The translations under genes were made by a program, and so were the position numbers. Source: Clarkia xantiana subsp. parviflora (Eukaryota > Streptophyta > Magnoliopsida > Myrtales > Onagraceae). Taken from it: a stretch of 64,000 nt of DNA. The stretch covers positions 8,906,166-8,970,165 of the forward strand of contig JAPTYO010000005.1 of NCBI GenBank assembly GCA_036873135.1. The letters run 5' to 3'. The notes beneath the pieces are model-generated. The model ran no database searches, was not told the origin of the DNA, and worked only from the letters and a program-made list of their open reading frames with translations. Positions 60,252 through 64,000 of this stretch are shown piece by piece (the first letter of the stretch is position 1; the number at the start of each line of letters is the position of its first letter).

Positions 60252-60741
60252 TTATTACGGAAATGATCAAGAATCCAACTATGACATTCCGAGATGTCAT
60301 GAATGTGAGTGGCAATATATTTACCCTAAACATTTGTAAAAATTACAAGTCCTGCCTAAGATACATTCGACATCTTTTCGGAATGTGAGGGTCGGAATTT
60401 ATATCAACACCCATTATTACGGAAATGATCAAGAATCCGACTATGACATTCCGAGATGTCATGAATGTGAGTGGCAATATATTTACCCTAAACATTTGTA
60501 AAAATTACAAGTCCTGCCATTAAGATACATTCGACATCTTTTCGGAATGTGAGGGTCGGAATTTATATCAACACCCATTATTACGGAAATGATCAAGAAT
60601 CCGACTATGACATTCCGAGATGTCATGAATGTGAGCGGCAATATATTTACCCTAAACATTTGTAAAAATTACAAGTCCTGCCATTAAGATACATTCGACA
60701 TCTTTTCGGAATGTAAGGGTCGGAATTTATATCAACACCCT
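60252..60741. repeat. tandem triplication of a ~163-bp hairpin-bearing unit
   Basis: Units start ttattacggaaatgatcaag at 60252, 60414 and 60578 and are almost identical. Each has an internal palindrome (gacattccgagatgtc) and inverted ends (gaatccgac / gtcggaatt). The wording resembles the MITE-like family at 41639 and 44588. Between the third unit and the LTR at 60937 there is unremarkable AT-rich DNA. Confidence 0.9.
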
Positions 60742-60936
60742 AATTATTAAACTCATTAATAAAGGAAACATTAGAATTAATTAATAATAATATGAAGAAA
60801 ACACTAGATGACATGCATGTGCAGAGCTGTCTTTAACAATCGTTAGATGCAGGACACTACAAAGAAACGAGGACTTCATGTTCAAAGGAAGATCTTATAG
60901 TACTAACAATATACATAAGTAAGATTATATTATATA

Positions 60937-61809
60937 TAATGGATATACGTCCAATTGGAATCCGTTTAGTTCGGATTGTAATATCATGATATCCCCACAC
61001 ACGATTACAAACCGAAACATTGACCCGAACACGTCATCAACAACGAAAAAAGGTCCGAACACTTAATCTCTTTTTAGGTATTCTTTTTTATACCCAACAT
61101 ACCCTCCGTTAAACTGATGTTTGCGAACAACAGTTTACATATCGTAGGTCCGTGCCTTTGACTTCAACTCGGCCACTCCGGCCGTACCCATGACTTCAAC
61201 CCGGTCCACACTGGCCCTTTTTTTATGGGAGGTTTCCACATGTATTCCCTTCACCTCTTCATTTTTCACTTTTTTTTTTTTTTTTTTTTTTTTCATTTTT
61301 AATGCCGCTACCGGGAATTGAACTCTCGGCTCTGATAACACTGTTAGGGAATAAGACGTACGCCTTAACTAGTCATACCATAAGCTCGAACTTGTGAGTG
61401 AAGCCTTTCGTTATACAATTAATCTATTTTTAGGTATTCCTTTTTATACCCAACAGTTAGACCCTTCATTATCTATTAATAAAGCACGTTTAGGGGTTAA
61501 CGACGTCATTAACCGTCTTAATCCCCCTTGAAGCCTATATATAGGGCTAAAGTTCTTCTCATTTGACACTTGATGGATTCTTGCACTTGAGCTCTGCTTT
61601 CTCTCTAGTTTATCTCTCTAGAATACTGTACTAATTAAAGTATCGGAGAGGGTTCGCCGGTTCCACCCCGGCTCATCCCTCGTGCAGGTCAGCGAATGAG
61701 CGGATTACAAGAAGAGCGAAAGGAAACAAATCGTAAGGAGATGAATTTCACCCGTGGATGGACATTCAGATCGACATCCAGCTACCCGATATCTACGTCC
61801 CTATGTACA
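60937..61809 (+). repeat. Tat-like LTR, possibly solo, with a TRIM inside
   Basis: The start taatggatatacgtcc matches the LTR starts at 6167 and 58530 except for the G of TG. It contains a TATA-like tatatatag at about 61541, a CT-rich leader (ctttctctctagtttatctc) and ggagagggttcgccgg, as in the other LTRs. The right border is taken as ...tgtaca. No matching target duplication was found. Internal element sequence is not visible on either side. Confidence 0.6.
61063..61455 (-). mobile_element. TRIM element with truncated 3' LTR
   Basis: On the minus strand a 114-bp LTR (61342-61455, TGTTGGGTATAAAA...CCCTAACA) is followed by TGTTATCAGAGC, one change from the initiator tRNA-Met primer site. An interior with an A-run of about 25 (61266-61290 as T on plus) comes next. 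A second LTR start, TGTTGGGTATAAAA, is at 61099 and breaks off after 37 bp. Its orientation is opposite to the LTR it sits in. It shares cataag-centred wording with the TRIM at 10224-10508 and with a probable solo LTR at about 43795-43880. Confidence 0.75.
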
Positions 61810-62356
61810 TCGTTATTCGTTAATCATTGATGTTAAAATCAAACAACGTTTCTATTCTTTTTTATTTCATTATTAGTTACTAAGTTGAGAATAATTGCAT
61901 GTCTTCGTTTACTAATTAATGATAAAACCAATATTTAGAACAAATTTACGAGTGTGTTGCTAAATTCCAAAAACAGAAGGCATGTACGTGTGATTTTGGA
62001 TTCTATTAGACTATTCTTTCTTATTCGTAATGCCAATTGGCTAATCATAGCTAACGCGTCTTAAAAAAAAAAATATATATAATCATGATCAACTAACTAT
62101 TAAATATGATCAGGAAAGTGTAAAACCTTTTGAAATGGCCTCTCCCATCAATTTAAAGTCAAATCCTTATATTTGCTAAACGATTTTGACAAACCTAAAG
62201 AAATATAATCATGCTAAAGATAAGAATTACTCTCGTCATAAATAATAATATTAGTATAATATATATAATAATATATATCAGTGGTTGTTATCTCAAAAAT
62301 CGTGTCTCCCACAATGAGTTGAGATATATTCAAATCTTGTTATGTGGTTCTCATTT
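61810..62356. other. AT-rich intergenic stretch
   Basis: No gene is seen. It runs from the LTR to the T-tract marking the tail of the LINE. Confidence 0.5.
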
Positions 62357-64000
62357 TTTTTTTTTTTTTTTAATAAATACAAGAAAATACTAAAAAACCG
62401 CAATCAGTCCTTAACAATCCGAATATGGGATAAGCCTAAGCAATCATATAGAACATAATGCTCAAGCTTTCTAGGGAGATTATACAAAGTAACAAAACTT
62501 TCGTTCATCTTCACGGCATCCTTTAATAAGTAGTCCGCAACCATGTTCTCTTCCCTGAAGATATATCCTAACTTGAAGCGCTTAAACAACAATAGCAATT
62601 TCCTGCAATCCAAAATTAAATGCATTAGTGGTCTATTCTCAATCGATTCTTCAGAGATGAGATTAATCGCCTCCTTAGCATCCATCTCCACAAAAATTGA
62701 TTTTATAGACAATTTTTTTGCTAAGACTAAACCGTCTTTTAAAGCCCACAACTCAGCAATTAAACTATTAGTGGTGCCAAGCTTCCTTTGAAACCCACAT
62801 ATCCAACCTCCATGTTCATTTCTCAACACTCCTCCTCCACCTGCAGGTCCTAGGTAACCAAATGCAGATCCATATGTATTTAGTTTAATCCAATCGCTGG
62901 GGTAGGAAACCAACTAACATGAATCGTGGTAGTGTTTCTCAAGTGGTTGGAATTTGCAAGAGTAATAGTAAGCTTATTTGCTTGAGCTACAATGAGTGCA
63001 GAGAGATTATGAGATAAGGCCACTCCTTCGAACAATGTGGAGTTCCTATTTTTCCAAATTGTCCAAATCTCAGTAGTGAAGATAAATCTCCACTCTAATC
63101 CAAGATTGTGCTTTGACAGAGCCCTGCAATTACTAGAAAGCCACACATTAAAGTCAAGCGAGAAAAAATCCAGCCAAATAATAATAGCTCCTAAATCTGT
63201 CCAATTTTTTTTGCAATATTACAGTCACTGAGAACGTGGATTTCATCTTCTTCCTCCCGTCCACGTATCACACACAGGGGGTCAATATTTAGACCCCTTC
63301 TATTCAAATGTTTAGCAGTAAAAAATTTCTATGGTGACACAACTAGATAAAGAACTGGATTCTCGGAGTTGTGGTACAACATCAAATCCAGCTCCAAGTC
63401 TATTAAACAGATCCTCAAATCTGTCCTTACTTTCAAGGAGAAATTTATGCACATCCGCCACAGTAGGAATACCGTGTGGCATTCCAGCCCAATTTTTCTT
63501 GTCTTCCATGTCTGATATCATACTTATCAGAACTGCAGAGATTTTATCCATAATTTCCATAGGGATTTGAATTGATAATTTTGAGAGTCCTAACTCTCTT
63601 CATAATTCAAAACATCTTTCACAGTAAGGTGGATTTCCTCTTCTAAGGGAGGACCATGGATAATAGATCTTAGGTTAGAGTTACCAAACCAAATATCATC
63701 TCACAGATTTACTTGGTTTCCCTTACCAATAGACCAACTTAAACCTTGATTAAAGATTGACTTACCCTCATTGATAGTACGCCAAGTAGAGGAACCAGAC
63801 TTTGGTTCTTCCTTTAGTGGGTTTGCATACTTATCCTTCAAAATCTTAGACCAAGGGGCCTCGGTTTTCTCCATTCTCCAAACAAAGTTGGCTAGCATAG
63901 CTTTATTCCTATCTAAGGAAGAGGAGATACCAAGGTCTCCCTTGTTTCTTGGGAGAGTAACTGTATTCCAGTTCAAAGCATGTAATTTTCTTCTTTCATC
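62357..64000 (-). mobile_element. LINE (L1-like), 3' part, running off the window
   Basis: A T-tract at 62357-62373 marks the poly(A) tail of a minus-strand LINE. The coding part continues to the window edge with the end of the RT region, the zf-RVT-like region and RNase H. It belongs to a different LINE branch from the one at 11772, judging by its dissimilar protein wording. Confidence 0.85.
62404..63976 (-). pseudogene. LINE ORF2 C-terminal part, broken
   Basis: From high to low coordinate: 63976-63701 reads MNWNTVTLPRNKGDLGISSS and KAMLANFVWRMEK, the segment after the RT domain. 63697-63590 continues DDIWFGNSNLRSIIHGPPLE to a stop. 63305-63195 is zf-RVT-like (GLNIDPLCVIRG, EDEIHVLSDC), with one expected Cys missing. 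63146-62880 has WTIWKNRNSTLFEG. 62913-62404 is RNase H: DWIKLNTYGSAFG, where the first catalytic Asp (NTDGS in relatives) is Tyr, then LIAELWALKDGLVLAKKL and FVEMDAKEAINLI. Frame breaks and the lost Asp make it inactive. Confidence 0.85.

Noticed and set aside
61300..61330. tRNA B-box-like word (agttcaattcc on the minus strand) suggesting a SINE
   Set aside because: The flanking LTR pair and primer binding site fit a TRIM better; no convincing A box at the right distance.

Overview
The window looks like nuclear DNA of a flowering plant, most likely a eudicot. It is AT-rich, its genes have small GT-AG introns, it carries plant-only families (a NAC transcription factor and a DUF1666 protein), and its transposon mix is typical of plants. 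The species cannot be told from the sequence. Only three intact host genes are visible in 64 kb; most of the rest is transposon, much of it nested.

Layout. 1-5139: 3' part of a decayed Ty1/copia element ending in an LTR with TGTTAG/CTAACA ends. 5140-6983: 3' part of a Tat-like Ty3/gypsy element into which the copia element appears to have inserted. 7010-7225: LINE endonuclease scrap. 8342-10508: a foldback element, one hAT element nested in another, and a complete 285-bp miniature LTR element. 11772-14612: 5'-truncated LINE, followed at once by a long hairpin element. 17903-20056: a putative Helitron carrying other elements and ending about 420 bp before a NAC gene.

Host genes. 20475-21591 (+) is a FEZ/ANAC009-like NAC gene with three exons. 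It converges on the ribosomal protein eL34 gene (22166-23419, -, four exons), whose upstream region has a telo-box and a site II motif. A truncated LINE with a 13-bp target duplication sits 217 bp upstream of the eL34 ATG. The third gene, 44908-47639 (-), is a five-exon DUF1666 protein of 679 residues.

24926-44456 is transposon-dominated: a 476-bp TRIM, a decayed gypsy element on the minus strand without a recognisable integrase, AT-rich tandem repeats, and a run of at least four Helitron-like elements ending in GC hairpin plus CTAG, one nested in another. One of these carries a fragment of methionine synthase (MetE), and others hold exon-like pieces.

48585-59136 is a full-length Tat-like LTR element of about 10.55 kb with a 5-bp target duplication. 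It has gag and protease remains and a second gag-like segment but no visible reverse transcriptase or integrase. It also carries a multi-exon antisense ORF related to the plant transposon protein domain (Transposase_28 type), followed by a coiled coil. After it come a tandem triplication of a small element, a related LTR with a TRIM inside it, and a LINE on the minus strand that runs off the window end.

Family assignments rest on reading motifs by eye; no database search was possible.
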